Assembly: GCF_017876115.1 (NCBI RefSeq)
Contig: NZ_JAGINO010000001.1
Span: 186,001-250,000, forward strand
Source: Azospirillum picis
GTDB taxonomy: Bacteria; Pseudomonadota; Alphaproteobacteria; Azospirillales; Azospirillaceae
Reading direction: 5' to 3'
DNA: 64,000 nucleotides
Shown here: in pieces, positions 15,388 through 24,323 of the stretch
How positions within the stretch are numbered: the stretch's first letter is position 1
Layout of the letters: every line of letters starts with the position of its first letter
Notes under the pieces: generated by a model
What the model was told of the DNA's origin: nothing
The model's input: only the letters and a program-made list of their open reading frames with translations
Databases searched by the model: none
Translations under genes and position numbers: made by a program

Positions 15388-16263
15388 ATGAGCACCGCTG
15401 TTGCCCTCCGTTCGCCCGACTCCAGCGAGTCGCTGTCGCGCTACATCAACGAGACGCATCGCTATCCCGTTCTGGGCGCCGAGGACGAGTACATGCTGGC
15501 CAAGGCCTGGACCGAGCATGGCGACGTCGAAGCGGCGCAGAAGCTGGTCACCAGTCATCTTCGCCTCGTCGTCAAGATCGCCGGCGGCTACCGTGGCTAT
15601 GGCCTGCCGCTGTCCGACCTGATCGCCGAAGGCAACCTCGGCCTGATGACCGCCGTGAAGAAGTTCGAGCCCGAGCGCGGGTTCCGCCTGTCCACCTACG
15701 CGATGTGGTGGATCAAGGCGTCGATCCAGGATTACATCCTGCGATCCTGGAGCCTCGTGAAGATCGGCACCACCGCAGCGCAGAAGAAGCTGTTCTTCAG
15801 CCTCGGCCGCCTGAAGCGGAAGCTCGGCGAGTACGGCAACGGCGATCTCCAGCCCGACAGCGTCACCCGCATCGCCAACGATCTTTCCGTGCCCGAGGAG
15901 GATGTGGTCGCCATGAACCGGCGCCTGTCCGGTCCGGTGGCGTCGCTGAACGCTCCGCTCACCGCCGACGGCGATTCCGCGGAATGGCAGGATCTCCTGG
16001 CCGACGACCGCCCGACGGTCGAGGACACGCTGGTGGAGCGTGGGGAGGCCAGCCGCCGCAGCGCCCTTCTGCATGAGGCGATGGGGGTCCTGAACGACCG
16101 CGAGCGTGACATCCTGACCAGCCGCCGGCTGTCGGATGCCCCGCTGACGCTCGAGGATCTGTCGGTCCGCTATGGCGTCAGCCGGGAGCGTATCCGCCAG
16201 ATCGAGGAGCGTGCCTTCGAAAAGGTCGCCCGCCAGACCCGCGTTCTCGCGGCTGCGGCCTGA
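15388..16263 (+). CDS. rpoH: RNA polymerase sigma-32 factor RpoH
   Basis: A 291-residue alternative sigma factor that directs transcription of heat-shock genes. Region 2 (LVVKIAGGYRGYGLPLSDLIAEGNLGLMTAVKKFEPERGFRLSTYA, split by helices) contains the -10 recognition segment. The RpoH box QKKLFFSLGRLK, diagnostic for this class, follows at about residues 131-142. Region 4.2 is the helix-turn-helix LTLEDLSVRYGVSRERIRQIEERAFEKV. Alphaproteobacteria often carry several rpoH copies, so this may be one of two or more. A good intrinsic terminator follows. Confidence 0.96.
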   Translation: MSTAVALRSPDSSESLSRYINETHRYPVLGAEDEYMLAKAWTEHGDVEAAQKLVTSHLRLVVKIAGGYRGYGLPLSDLIAEGNLGLMTAVKKFEPERGFRLSTYAMWWIKASIQDYILRSWSLVKIGTTAAQKKLFFSLGRLKRKLGEYGNGDLQPDSVTRIANDLSVPEEDVVAMNRRLSGPVASLNAPLTADGDSAEWQDLLADDRPTVEDTLVERGEASRRSALLHEAMGVLNDRERDILTSRRLSDAPLTLEDLSVRYGVSRERIRQIEERAFEKVARQTRVLAAAA

Positions 16264-16299
16264 ACGGGCCACCCAACGCCCCTCCCCGTCCACCGATGG

Positions 16300-16332
16300 A
16301 AGCCGCCCCTCCGCGCCGGGGGGCGGCTTTTG
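16300..16332 (+). terminator. rho-independent terminator of rpoH
   Basis: AAGCCGCCCC (16300-16309) pairs with the following GGGGCGGCTT, and a T run (CTTTT) trails the stem. It begins 36 bp after the rpoH stop. Confidence 0.85.
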
Positions 16333-16496
16333 CCGTCCTTGGCGGAGGAATCCGCGGCCATCCCCCGGAACGCCCCGCCAAAGAGCTGGAGGGCCATCCG
16401 ACGGGGCCCGAAGAGCTGTTGCCTCTGGCATCGGAACCCGGCCATCATCGATGGCCAGCCGGCGTGGGGGCCGGACTGCTCACCCGGGAGACCGCG

Positions 16497-17357
16497 ATGC
16501 CCAGCTATCCTGCCGCTTACCGGGCCACCGAAGGCTCGGCCCTCGACGTCGACCGCGCCTTCTACGGGCGCATCGGCACAGAGAACGCCGGGCGGCACCT
16601 GGTCGAGCAGTTCGTGGTGCCGATCCGCTCCGGCCGCGCCTGGACCGTCCCGGCAGGCCATGTCTTCCGCATCGTCACCATCGAGGGGCCGCAGGTCGCC
16701 GACCTCAACATCTGGAACCGCCACAATCCCCGCGAACGCTTCTGGGCCTCGCGCACGCGGCAACTCCAGCAGGCCCATGTCAGCACCTTCGACCGGCTGT
16801 GGTCGACGCTGCCCTACCTGAGGCCGCTGGCGACCATCACCCACGACACGCTGGCCGACTACGGCGTCGACGAGCATGGCGGCAGGGTGCACGACCTCCT
16901 GGGCACCCGGTGCGATCCCTACGTCAACCGCATGCTGACGGGGAAAGACTTCCACCATCACTGCCACTCCAACCTGACCCGTGCCGTCGCTCCCTATGGC
17001 CTGACCGAATTCGACGTGCACGATGTGCTGAACGTCTTCCAGGTCACCGGGCTGAACGACGAGGACAAGTACTTCATGAAGGCCTGCCCGGCCCAGAAGG
17101 GCGACTTCCTGGAGTTCTTCGCCGAGATTGACCTGCTCTGCGCCTTGTCGACCTGCCCCGGCGGCGACCTCAGCGTGCCGTTGTGGGGACCGGATGCCCG
17201 CGACCCGCTGGAGGTCTGCCGGCCGTTGGGCGTCGAGATTCACGGTCTCGATCCCGGCCTGCTGGAGGGGTGGTCGCCGCCGGAGGTGGCCGCCTACCGC
17301 GGAAACCACGGCATGCGGCTGGGAAGGCCGGACTGGGAACAGGACCGGCCGGCGTGA
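16497..17357 (+). CDS. DUF1989 / urea carboxylase-associated family protein
   Basis: A 286-residue soluble protein. Start at ATG 16497 with GGGAG seven bases upstream; longer frames reach into the rpoH terminator and are rejected. Characteristic parts are VPIRSGRAWTVPAGHVFRIV, GPQVADLNIWNRHNPRERFW, the conserved histidine/cysteine patch GTRCDPYVNR ... FHHHCHSNL, and LSTCPGGDLSVPLWG with its paired cysteine. DUF1989 proteins are found next to urea carboxylase and amide or guanidine utilisation genes and resemble cupin-like metal enzymes; their reaction is unsettled. Its stop overlaps the GTG of a broken pcp gene, so it was once coupled to 5-oxoproline release. Confidence 0.88.
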   Translation: MPSYPAAYRATEGSALDVDRAFYGRIGTENAGRHLVEQFVVPIRSGRAWTVPAGHVFRIVTIEGPQVADLNIWNRHNPRERFWASRTRQLQQAHVSTFDRLWSTLPYLRPLATITHDTLADYGVDEHGGRVHDLLGTRCDPYVNRMLTGKDFHHHCHSNLTRAVAPYGLTEFDVHDVLNVFQVTGLNDEDKYFMKACPAQKGDFLEFFAEIDLLCALSTCPGGDLSVPLWGPDARDPLEVCRPLGVEIHGLDPGLLEGWSPPEVAAYRGNHGMRLGRPDWEQDRPA

Positions 17358-17538
17358 CCCGGGCAATCCTTCTCGCCGGCGTCGAGCCGTTCGGCGGCGA
17401 GAACGTCAATCCCTCCTGGGAGGCGGCTCGCCACCCCGGCACCCCGTCGATGGCGGTTTCCAGGTGACCGCCGACCTGCGCATCGCGGTCGACGCCATCC
17501 TCGGGGGACCGGCAAGAGCGGCGGGAACGCCGGGATAG
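17354..17538 (+). pseudogene. pcp: internally deleted, frameshifted pyrrolidone-carboxylate peptidase remnant
   Basis: A GTG at 17354 overlaps the DUF1989 stop. The frame reads TRAILLAGVEPFGGENVNPSWEAAR, the unmistakable N-terminus of pyroglutamyl peptidase I (PFGGE-x-x-NPSW). It jumps directly to HPGTPSMAVS, which matches the C-terminal PSM segment of the family, then stops at 17467. The +1-shifted frame continues VTADLRIAVDAILGG, the expected last helix, to a stop at 17538. About 150 central residues, including the catalytic Glu, Cys and His, are missing, so the product cannot be active. Confidence 0.8.
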
Positions 17539-17541
17539 CCC

Positions 17542-18456
17542 CTACCCCGCTTCCGCCAGCAGCCACTCCTTGAAGCGGCGCACCCGGCGTGCCCGCTCCG
17601 CGCCCGGCGCATGGGCGATCAGGTAGCGGCCGCGCGGGCGCAGCGTCTCGGCGAACGGCTGCACCAGCCGCCCGCTCGTCACGTCATCCTGGACCAGGAA
17701 GACCGGCAGCAACGCCACGCCCATGCCGGCCGATGCCGCCTCGATGATCATGAAGAAATGCTCGAAGGCCAGCGATAGGGCTGCCTCCGGAAGGGGGAGG
17801 CCGAAGGCGGCGAGAAAGCCGCGCCAGGAATCCGGGCGGGTGGTGTGCTGCAGCAGTCGGTGCTGCGCCAGATCGGCCGGATGCCGCAGCGGCGGGCCTT
17901 GCTCCAGCAGCGACGGCGCGCAGAAGACCCCCATGGTCTCGGGCATCAGCGTCGCGACCTCGGCCCCCGGCCAGTCGTCGGCGCCATAGCGGATGGCGAC
18001 GTCGACCCGCTCCTTGGCAAAATCGACCCGGTGTTCCCCGACGCCGACCTCGACCAGGATGTCGGGATTGTCCGCCTGGAACCGCTTCAATCGGGGAATC
18101 AGCCAGCGCTGGGTCAGGGTGGGCAGCGCACTGACCCTCAGCACCCCACCCTCCTGCGCGCGGGCCGCACGCGCCGCAGCGGTGATCCGGTCCAGCGCCG
18201 CCGACGCCTCGGCATAGAATGCTGCACCGGTCGGCGTCAGTTCGACCCCCCGCCCGACGCGGCGGATCAGTTCGACGCCGAGGTCGGCCTGAAGCGTCTG
18301 CATCATGCGGCTGACCGCCCCCTGCGTCACCGCCAACTCGTCGGCCGCCTTGGTGAAGCTGAGATGGCGAGCGACCGCGACGAAGCTGCGGACGGCGTTG
18401 AGCGACGGCAGGACGCGGTCGGGCATGACGGAAACCGATCCATGAGTTGAACTCAT
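17542..18456 (-). CDS. LysR-family regulator (GcvA-like)
   Basis: A 304-residue LysR-type regulator. The N-terminal winged helix reads LPSLNAVRSFVAVARHLSFTKAADELAVTQGAVSRMMQTLQADLGVELIRR, very close to the GcvA/AmpR group. The periplasmic-binding-like effector domain spans about residues 100-300 (GVLRVSALPTLTQRWLIPRL ... DVAIRYGADDWPG). Start at ATG 18456 with AGGCGAAG upstream; ATG 18426 is the alternative and gives the more usual family length. It is divergent from a VOC-fold gene 100 bp away, a common arrangement for regulator and target. A perfect palindrome covers its first codons. Confidence 0.9.
   Translation of the reverse strand: MSSTHGSVSVMPDRVLPSLNAVRSFVAVARHLSFTKAADELAVTQGAVSRMMQTLQADLGVELIRRVGRGVELTPTGAAFYAEASAALDRITAAARAARAQEGGVLRVSALPTLTQRWLIPRLKRFQADNPDILVEVGVGEHRVDFAKERVDVAIRYGADDWPGAEVATLMPETMGVFCAPSLLEQGPPLRHPADLAQHRLLQHTTRPDSWRGFLAAFGLPLPEAALSLAFEHFFMIIEAASAGMGVALLPVFLVQDDVTSGRLVQPFAETLRPRGRYLIAHAPGAERARRVRRFKEWLLAEAG
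18442..18456. promoter_or_regulatory. palindrome over the LysR start codon
   Basis: ATGAGTT-G-AACTCAT, two 7-bp arms with a one-base centre, ends exactly on the ATG of the LysR gene at 18456. It could be an autoregulatory operator, or simply fold over the start region in mRNA. Short, so chance is possible. Confidence 0.4.
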
Positions 18457-18556
18457 AAATCTTCGCCTGAGAACTCGTTTGTCAAGCCCGGGACGATCGG
18501 GTCTGCTGAGGCCACCCGCAGCCACCTGCCAAAGTCCCTGAAAGGTCCCCGCACCG

Positions 18557-18985
18557 ATGCCGACGCTGACGCCCTTCCACATTGCCTTTCCCGTCGACGA
18601 CCTCGCCGCCGCCCGGCATTTCTACGGCACCGTGCTGGGCTGCCCGGAGGGGCGCAGCAGCGACGAATGGATCGATTTCGACCTGTTCGGCCACCAGATC
18701 GTCGCCCATCTGAAGCCGCGCGATCCCGATGCGGCCCCGGCCCACCACAACCCCGTCGACGGCCACGACGTGCCGGTTCCGCACTTCGGCGTGGTGCTGC
18801 AGCCGGCGGATTGGGATGCGCTGGCCGGGAAGCTGAAGGCCGCCGGCATCAAGTTCGTGATCGAGCCCTATACCCGCTTCAAGGGCCAGGTCGGCGAGCA
18901 GTCGACGATGTTCTTCCTCGATCCCGCCGGCAACGCCCTCGAGTTCAAGGCATTCGCCGACATGTCGCAGCTCTTCGCGAAATAG
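18557..18985 (+). CDS. VOC-superfamily (glyoxalase/dioxygenase-like) protein
   Basis: A 142-residue two-module beta-alpha-beta protein. Likely metal ligands are H8 (TPFHIAFPV), H76 (VPHFGVVL) and E129 (GNALEFK), the pattern of glyoxalase I, fosfomycin-resistance and extradiol dioxygenase proteins. The module boundary lies near residue 70, and the [12 protein letters not shown] end is family-typical. The LysR regulator is divergent. Substrate is not predictable; a small-molecule lyase, isomerase or dioxygenase is expected. Confidence 0.85.
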   Translation: MPTLTPFHIAFPVDDLAAARHFYGTVLGCPEGRSSDEWIDFDLFGHQIVAHLKPRDPDAAPAHHNPVDGHDVPVPHFGVVLQPADWDALAGKLKAAGIKFVIEPYTRFKGQVGEQSTMFFLDPAGNALEFKAFADMSQLFAK

Positions 18986-18992
18986 GCGCCCG

Positions 18993-19020
18993 CGACCGAC
19001 GAACCCCGACCGACGAACCC
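18993..19020. repeat. perfect 14-bp tandem duplication
   Basis: CGACCGACGAACCC occurs twice back to back (18993-19006 and 19007-19020), filling the gap between the convergent VOC and kinase genes. It probably reflects replication slippage. Confidence 0.8.
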
Positions 19021-22000
19021 TACGCTCCCCCGTGCCCGACACCGTCGGGCACGGGCTGCGTCAGGGCGGCCAAGGCGTCGCTGGTGGCGGCAGCCGTATC
19101 CTCGAGCGCCTCGTACAAGGCGTCGTCGAGACCATGGCCACCGGACGATTGCGCGCGCAGCTCCAGCAGCGCGGCCAGACGGCTCAACCGGACCGCCCCG
19201 ACATTGGCTGCGGTCCCCTTCAGCGTATGGGCGATCCGCGCCAGCGGCTGGGTCCCGGACCCGGCCGACGGGCTTCCGGCATCCCGGAAGGCGGCCATTC
19301 CGTCGCGCATCGTCCGCCCGAAGGCGGCCATCGTCTGTTCCCAGGCGTGGTTGCCGATCGCCGCACGCAATTCCGCCGCCTGGTCATGGTCCAGCAACGG
19401 CGCGCCACGCCAGCCGTCCGGTCCGGAGTCCGTTTCCGCGCCGGTCGCCGGGACCGGCGGCTCCAGCCGCTCCGGCCGCTGTGCGGGGGCTTCGTCACCG
19501 GCTCCGCCCGCCTGCCGGGCGGGACCGGTGACGCTTGCCAGCGTCTCGAACAGTGTGGCCGACATGATTGGCTTGGTCAGGTATCCATCCATGCCCGCGG
19601 CGAGATATTCGCCGCGATGGTTGGGCATGACGTTGCCGGTCAGGGCAACGATGGGCAGGCGGGCGACGTCGCCCGGCATGGCGCGGATATGCCGGGTGGC
19701 GGTCACGCCGTCCATCACCGGCATCTGCACGTCCATCAGCACGACGTCGAAGGACTCCTCCTCGACCTTGCGCACCGCCTGCAGCCCATCCTCAACCGCC
19801 GTCACATGGTGACCCACCCGGTTCAGCATCGTTACGACGATGTCGCGGTTGATCTCATTGTCCTCGGCGACCAGGACGCGCAGCCCGCGGGCAATCCTGC
19901 GGGCGGGCTGTCCACGGCGGTCGGCGGTGGCAGGCACAGGGCCGGGCGCGCAAGGCGCCGCCGCCACGTCGTCGGCCGGAGCCGCAGCGGCCTGGCAGCG
20001 CACGGTGAACCAGAAGGCGCTGCCCTTGCCTTCGGTGCTGGTCACGCCGATCCGGCCCCCCATCAGGTTCGCCAGTTCACGGCTGATCGCCAACCCAAGC
20101 CCGGTGCCGCCGAACCGGCGCGTCGTCGAGCTGTCGCCCTGCGTGAAGCGGCGGAAGAGGGTGGGCAGCACGTCCGGCGGAATGCCGATCCCGGTGTCGG
20201 CGACCTCGAACCTCAGTTCGAAACAATCGGCCCCCTTCTGCTCCGCGTCCATCGTAACGCGCACGCTCACGCCGCCGCGATGGGTAAACTTCAGGGCGTT
20301 GCCGATCAGGTTCACCAGGATCTGGCGGACCCGGCGCAGGTCGGCCCGCACGCGCTCCGGCACCGTCGGCGCCACCTCGCTCGTCAGGAACAGCCCGCGC
20401 CCGCCTGCCGTCGGCTCCAGGATGTCGAGGGTGTCGCGCAGCATGGAGCGCAGTTCGAAGTCCACGGGCTCGACCTCGGCCTTCCCGGCCTCCAGCTTGG
20501 AAAGGTCGAGGATGTCGTCGATGATCTGCAGCAGGGCCAGACCCGAGCGGTTGGCGACATCGAGGAGCTGGCGCTGCTCATCGTCAAGGTTGGGGCCGTC
20601 GACCAGGGCCAGGGCGCCGAGCACCCCGTTCATCGGCGTGCGGATCTCGTGGCTCATCGTCGCCAGGAACTCTCCCTTGGCCCGGTTCGCCTGATCGGCC
20701 GCCTCCTTGGCCCGGCGCAGGCTCGCCTCGATCTCACGCTGGACGGTGACGTCACGCAGAGCGCCGGTGATGAAGCGGCGCCCGTCGGCATGCCAGCCGG
20801 CCAGGGTCACCTCAAGAGGGAATTCGCTGCCGTCCTTGCGGCGGCCGGTCAGTTCCCGCACGTCCGACTGAGGAACCACCCGGTCGCTCTCGCGGTAGTC
20901 GGTCAACAACCGGTCATAGTCGGTGCCGGCGACCGCCGGCATGAGCTTGGACATCGGTCCGCCGACAACCTCGCTGGCGCGGTAGCCGAAGAGCGCTTCG
21001 GCCGCCCGGTTGAAGGCATCGACCGTTCCGTTCTCGTCGACGGTGACGATCGGCTGCCCCACCGCCTCGAACATGGCCCGGTAGCGGGCCTCGCTCGATA
21101 TCAGGCGTTCGGCCGACAGCTCCCGCTCGGTGATGTCGGCGGCGGAACCGCGGTAGCCGTGAAAGACCCCGTGTTCGTCAAAGACCGGACGGCCACTGAC
21201 ACTGATGTAGCGCAGCCCCGTGGCGGTCATGATCCGGTAGCGGAAGTTGCGGAAGGGCTGCCGCTCCTCCATCGCCTGCCGGTGTTTCTCCCACTTCTCG
21301 CCGTCCCCGTCCTCGCGCAGAGCGATATCCTCCCGCCGGAGGCCGATCGGAAGCTCCATGTCGCCGGTATAAGGCACCAGCGGCCCGGTCAGCCGCGTAA
21401 AACGCAGGTCGGCATCCATCTCCCAGAACCAGTCGGATGCGGTTTCGGCCTGGTCGCGAAACCGTTCCTCGTTCTGGGCGAGCCGGCGGGCGGTTGCCGC
21501 CAACCGCGCCGACTGCCGCGTCACGAGCAGGGCGAGCCCGCACAGCACGATGCTGCAGGTCGCCGCCCCCACCAGGTAGAAGCGCTGCCTCTGACGGGTG
21601 TCGGACAGGAACGCCTGCTCGTCGAAGGAGACGGTAACGACCAGCGGATAGTCGGACAGCTTGCGGAACGACCTCATCCGGACGACCCCGTCGATGGGAC
21701 TCGGGCTGCGCAGGAAGCCGGTCGATTGCCGACGTGCCAACGACAGCGTCGGCGTGTCGCCGAGATCGCGGCCGAGGATCCGGTCATCCATCTGCGACCG
21801 TGCCCGGAGGATGCCGTCGGTGCCGATGATCGTCACGGCGCCGTTCGGGCTGACGTCGAGGCCTTCCAGCGTCCGGCTCAAGAAGAAGGGATCGACCGAG
21901 GCGACCAGCACCCCGGCGAAGCTGCCGTCCGCGCGCTCGATCCGGCGCGTCAACTGCAGGAGCCATCGACCCGAAGCCCGCCCGAACACAGGCTTGCCAA

Positions 22001-22439
22001 CATACAGCCCCACATTGGGATTGTCGGCATGGACACGGAAATGCTCGCGGTCGGACAGGGGCACCCGGCGCGGGGCATCCTCCTTGCTGGTGAACAGGAG
22101 GTCGCCGGACGCATCGATCACCGCCAGTTGGACCAGGATGTGCGACCGATCCACTGCCGCGCGCAGCAGGCCCGAGGCGCCATGGGTCCAGGCATCGTCA
22201 TGGTCATGGAAATCGTCGATCAGGAACAGCAGGATCTGGTCGATTTCCGAGATGGTGCGCGTCGTCTGCTCCGCGACCACGCGGGCGAGAATGCCGCTGT
22301 CGCGCTCCGCCCGCGCCATGGCTTCGGCATCGTCGTAGCGGCTGAGCATCAGCGCCGCCAGCCAGAGACCGGCCGCGATCACCAGCGTTACCAGCCAGAT
22401 GACGGCGATGAAGGCGTTCTGGGAAAGCCTGCGCAGCAT
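19020..22439 (-). CDS. hybrid sensor kinase: Cache-PAS-PAS-HisKA-HATPase-REC-HPt
   Basis: About 1139 residues. TM1 (about 9-32) and TM2 (about 288-308) bracket a periplasmic double-Cache sensor with GLYVGKPVFGRASGRWLLQLTRRI and related motifs. Two PAS domains follow (about 325-445 and 450-570), then HisKA with the phospho-acceptor near 597 in MSHEIRTPMNG. The HATPase has N (NLIGNALKF), DTGIGIPP and GTGLGLAI boxes. A receiver has its Asp near 903 (VLMDVQMPVMDG), and a C-terminal HPt has its His near 1071 (ARIAHTLKGTAANVGA). This is a complete internal His-Asp-His relay needing an external receiver. The ATG overlaps the upstream gene stop as TGATG, so the two are translationally coupled. Confidence 0.93.
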   Translation of the reverse strand: MLRRLSQNAFIAVIWLVTLVIAAGLWLAALMLSRYDDAEAMARAERDSGILARVVAEQTTRTISEIDQILLFLIDDFHDHDDAWTHGASGLLRAAVDRSHILVQLAVIDASGDLLFTSKEDAPRRVPLSDREHFRVHADNPNVGLYVGKPVFGRASGRWLLQLTRRIERADGSFAGVLVASVDPFFLSRTLEGLDVSPNGAVTIIGTDGILRARSQMDDRILGRDLGDTPTLSLARRQSTGFLRSPSPIDGVVRMRSFRKLSDYPLVVTVSFDEQAFLSDTRQRQRFYLVGAATCSIVLCGLALLVTRQSARLAATARRLAQNEERFRDQAETASDWFWEMDADLRFTRLTGPLVPYTGDMELPIGLRREDIALREDGDGEKWEKHRQAMEERQPFRNFRYRIMTATGLRYISVSGRPVFDEHGVFHGYRGSAADITERELSAERLISSEARYRAMFEAVGQPIVTVDENGTVDAFNRAAEALFGYRASEVVGGPMSKLMPAVAGTDYDRLLTDYRESDRVVPQSDVRELTGRRKDGSEFPLEVTLAGWHADGRRFITGALRDVTVQREIEASLRRAKEAADQANRAKGEFLATMSHEIRTPMNGVLGALALVDGPNLDDEQRQLLDVANRSGLALLQIIDDILDLSKLEAGKAEVEPVDFELRSMLRDTLDILEPTAGGRGLFLTSEVAPTVPERVRADLRRVRQILVNLIGNALKFTHRGGVSVRVTMDAEQKGADCFELRFEVADTGIGIPPDVLPTLFRRFTQGDSSTTRRFGGTGLGLAISRELANLMGGRIGVTSTEGKGSAFWFTVRCQAAAAPADDVAAAPCAPGPVPATADRRGQPARRIARGLRVLVAEDNEINRDIVVTMLNRVGHHVTAVEDGLQAVRKVEEESFDVVLMDVQMPVMDGVTATRHIRAMPGDVARLPIVALTGNVMPNHRGEYLAAGMDGYLTKPIMSATLFETLASVTGPARQAGGAGDEAPAQRPERLEPPVPATGAETDSGPDGWRGAPLLDHDQAAELRAAIGNHAWEQTMAAFGRTMRDGMAAFRDAGSPSAGSGTQPLARIAHTLKGTAANVGAVRLSRLAALLELRAQSSGGHGLDDALYEALEDTAAATSDALAALTQPVPDGVGHGGA
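19029..19055 (+). terminator. 12-bp hairpin inside the 3' end of the convergent kinase gene
   Basis: CCCGTGCCCGAC (19029-19040) pairs perfectly with GTCGGGCACGGG (19044-19055) around a 3-base loop. It encodes the last kinase residues (PVPDGVGHGG) on the minus strand and could stop plus-strand transcripts of the VOC gene. No U tract. Confidence 0.5.
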
Positions 22440-24163
22440 CACCGCCGCCCCCGGTCGTCGTCCGGCCTGCCAGTGCCCGACCTGCCCGCGCCCGACCTAT
22501 CCGTGCCCGGTTGCCCGTCGCTGCGCCCGGCGGCCAGCGCCGCCACCCCGCGGGCCAGCCGCGGCAAATCGACCGGCAGCGGCAGAACGATGTCCGCCGG
22601 CACGGCGGAACTGGACAGGGGAAGGGGGCGGCCGGCATCGCTCCCGGCTGCATAGAGCACGCAGGGCAGGTCGGATCGAAGCGCCTTCAGCCGTGTGGCC
22701 AGGGCACGGCCGGCCGAAGCCGCCCCGCCCGAGAGGCCAAAGCCCGGCCCGATGACGATCGCGTCGAAGAAGGCCGGCTCGTCGGCGACGGCCTCCAGCG
22801 CATCCCGTGGATCGTCGCAGACCGAGACTTCGCAGCCGTGCTGCTCCAGGCCGGTCTGGAAGCGGTCGCCGCAGCCATGGTCGCTCTCGACCACCAGCAC
22901 CCGGATGGTGGGAGCGACGCACCGCTCGGGCGGCGCCGATGGGCGGCGCGGGGCGGACGCGACGGCAGGAACATAGAGCTGTACCAGCGTGCCGCCCGAC
23001 GGATGGCTGCGCAGGATCAAGCCGCCGCCATGAAGCCGCGCGGCCTGGAGGGCAGCGACCTGAGTGGTCTCCGGAGACGACTCGCCCTCGGACCGCTTGC
23101 CGTGGCGCCGACGATGCCGGGCACGGGCCGCGAGCAGGGGGTCGGTGAGGGCGGACAGCTCCTCTGGCGGCGGCGGCGGCCCGTCAATGCGGAGTTCGAA
23201 GACGACATGAAGCCCTGCAGGCGGCATCAGCGGCGTACGGACCAGCCACCCCTCCTCCCCCGCCTCGTCGCCCTCGACCGCGGTGGAGCCTTCGCGCACG
23301 GTCCTTCCGGATGCGCGGAGGACAAGATGCCGCCCTTCCCCACCGACGCCAACAGCCACGTCCGTCGCCAGACCCGCCAGCGTCCGCGCCAGCAGCCCGG
23401 CGTCGCAACGCGGGTCCGGTGCCCCGGCCTCGTCGCAGACGGTCAGTCCCCCGGCGGCGTGCTCGCCGCGCAGGAGCGTCGCGGCCATGTCGAGCACCCG
23501 CGACGCGCGTTCCGTGCGCAGTTCCACGGGACCCGGGCGGGCTGTGGCCATCAGCCGATGCAGCGCGAGCCGGGCACGATCGACGGCTGTGAGGATACGC
23601 GCGGCATAGTCGGCTTGCGGCGAACCGGGTGGCAGGTCGGCGGTCAGGAAATCGGCATATCCGGCAACAGCGCCGAGCGCGTTGTTCATGTCATGCACGA
23701 TGGCGCCGGCCAGTTCGGCCCTGTCGTCCATCACCTCGATCTGCTGGGTGCGGAATCGCTCCGCCGCCGCCGCGAGCTGTCGTTGCAGCACAAGGGGAGT
23801 GGCGTCCTCGCCGTCCGCATGGCCGCCTGCCGTTGGGACCGGATCATCGGCCATGCCGTCGCGAGTCCCGTCGATCGCCGAAGGCGCGGGGGAATGGGCC
23901 GCGGGTCGGCCAGCCTCCCGAGGGCGGCGCCCGGCGAACACAAGCAGCAGCACGGTTCCGGCCGCCACCGCGGTTCCGGCCGCGATCCAGGGCACGGCGG
24001 TCTGCAGCGGGGTCATTGAAACCAGCAGCACCGCCACCGAACCGATGGCCGCAACGGCTGCAGCGGCCAGCAAGGCCGGACATGCCGCGGCCGGCACCCT
24101 TGCACTGGTCGGGGAGGCGGACTGGACGCCCGGCTTGGTCAGCGGATGTTCGGACAATCTCAT
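22439..24163 (-). CDS. degenerate membrane histidine-kinase-like protein with pseudo-receiver
   Basis: 574 residues starting MRLSEHPLTKPG. Two membrane helices (about 27-50 and 57-77) are followed by an acidic linker and a HisKA-like helix with H157 in GAIVHDMNNALGAVAGYADFL. The following ATPase half keeps only fragments (GGGLILRSHPSGGTLVQLYVP) and lacks clear N and G boxes. The C-terminal domain (about 440-560) is receiver-like (IRVLVVESDHG), but the acceptor Asp is replaced: the strand reads FFDAIVIGPGFG. It is therefore more likely a phosphatase, scaffold or regulator of the kinase encoded directly downstream than an active kinase. A longer N-terminal frame exists but has no support. Confidence 0.75.
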   Translation of the reverse strand: MRLSEHPLTKPGVQSASPTSARVPAAACPALLAAAAVAAIGSVAVLLVSMTPLQTAVPWIAAGTAVAAGTVLLLVFAGRRPREAGRPAAHSPAPSAIDGTRDGMADDPVPTAGGHADGEDATPLVLQRQLAAAAERFRTQQIEVMDDRAELAGAIVHDMNNALGAVAGYADFLTADLPPGSPQADYAARILTAVDRARLALHRLMATARPGPVELRTERASRVLDMAATLLRGEHAAGGLTVCDEAGAPDPRCDAGLLARTLAGLATDVAVGVGGEGRHLVLRASGRTVREGSTAVEGDEAGEEGWLVRTPLMPPAGLHVVFELRIDGPPPPPEELSALTDPLLAARARHRRRHGKRSEGESSPETTQVAALQAARLHGGGLILRSHPSGGTLVQLYVPAVASAPRRPSAPPERCVAPTIRVLVVESDHGCGDRFQTGLEQHGCEVSVCDDPRDALEAVADEPAFFDAIVIGPGFGLSGGAASAGRALATRLKALRSDLPCVLYAAGSDAGRPLPLSSSAVPADIVLPLPVDLPRLARGVAALAAGRSDGQPGTDRSGAGRSGTGRPDDDRGRR

Positions 24164-24323
24164 CGGGCACTCGGAAGTCAACCGGTTGCGCTCACCCCGT
24201 GGACGGCACGAAGGCTGCGAGCGGCTGGCCGGGACTGTAGCAGAACGCACAAACGCGGACTGCTGGGACCAGCCCTATACCGCCGCCTGCATCTCACCCT
24301 ACCTCGGCGTCCCGAACCATCGA

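Noticed and set aside
19032..22655. 1207-codon open frame on the plus strand
   Set aside because: It is opposite the hybrid kinase, has no domain and is compositionally biased. The kinase has every expected motif.
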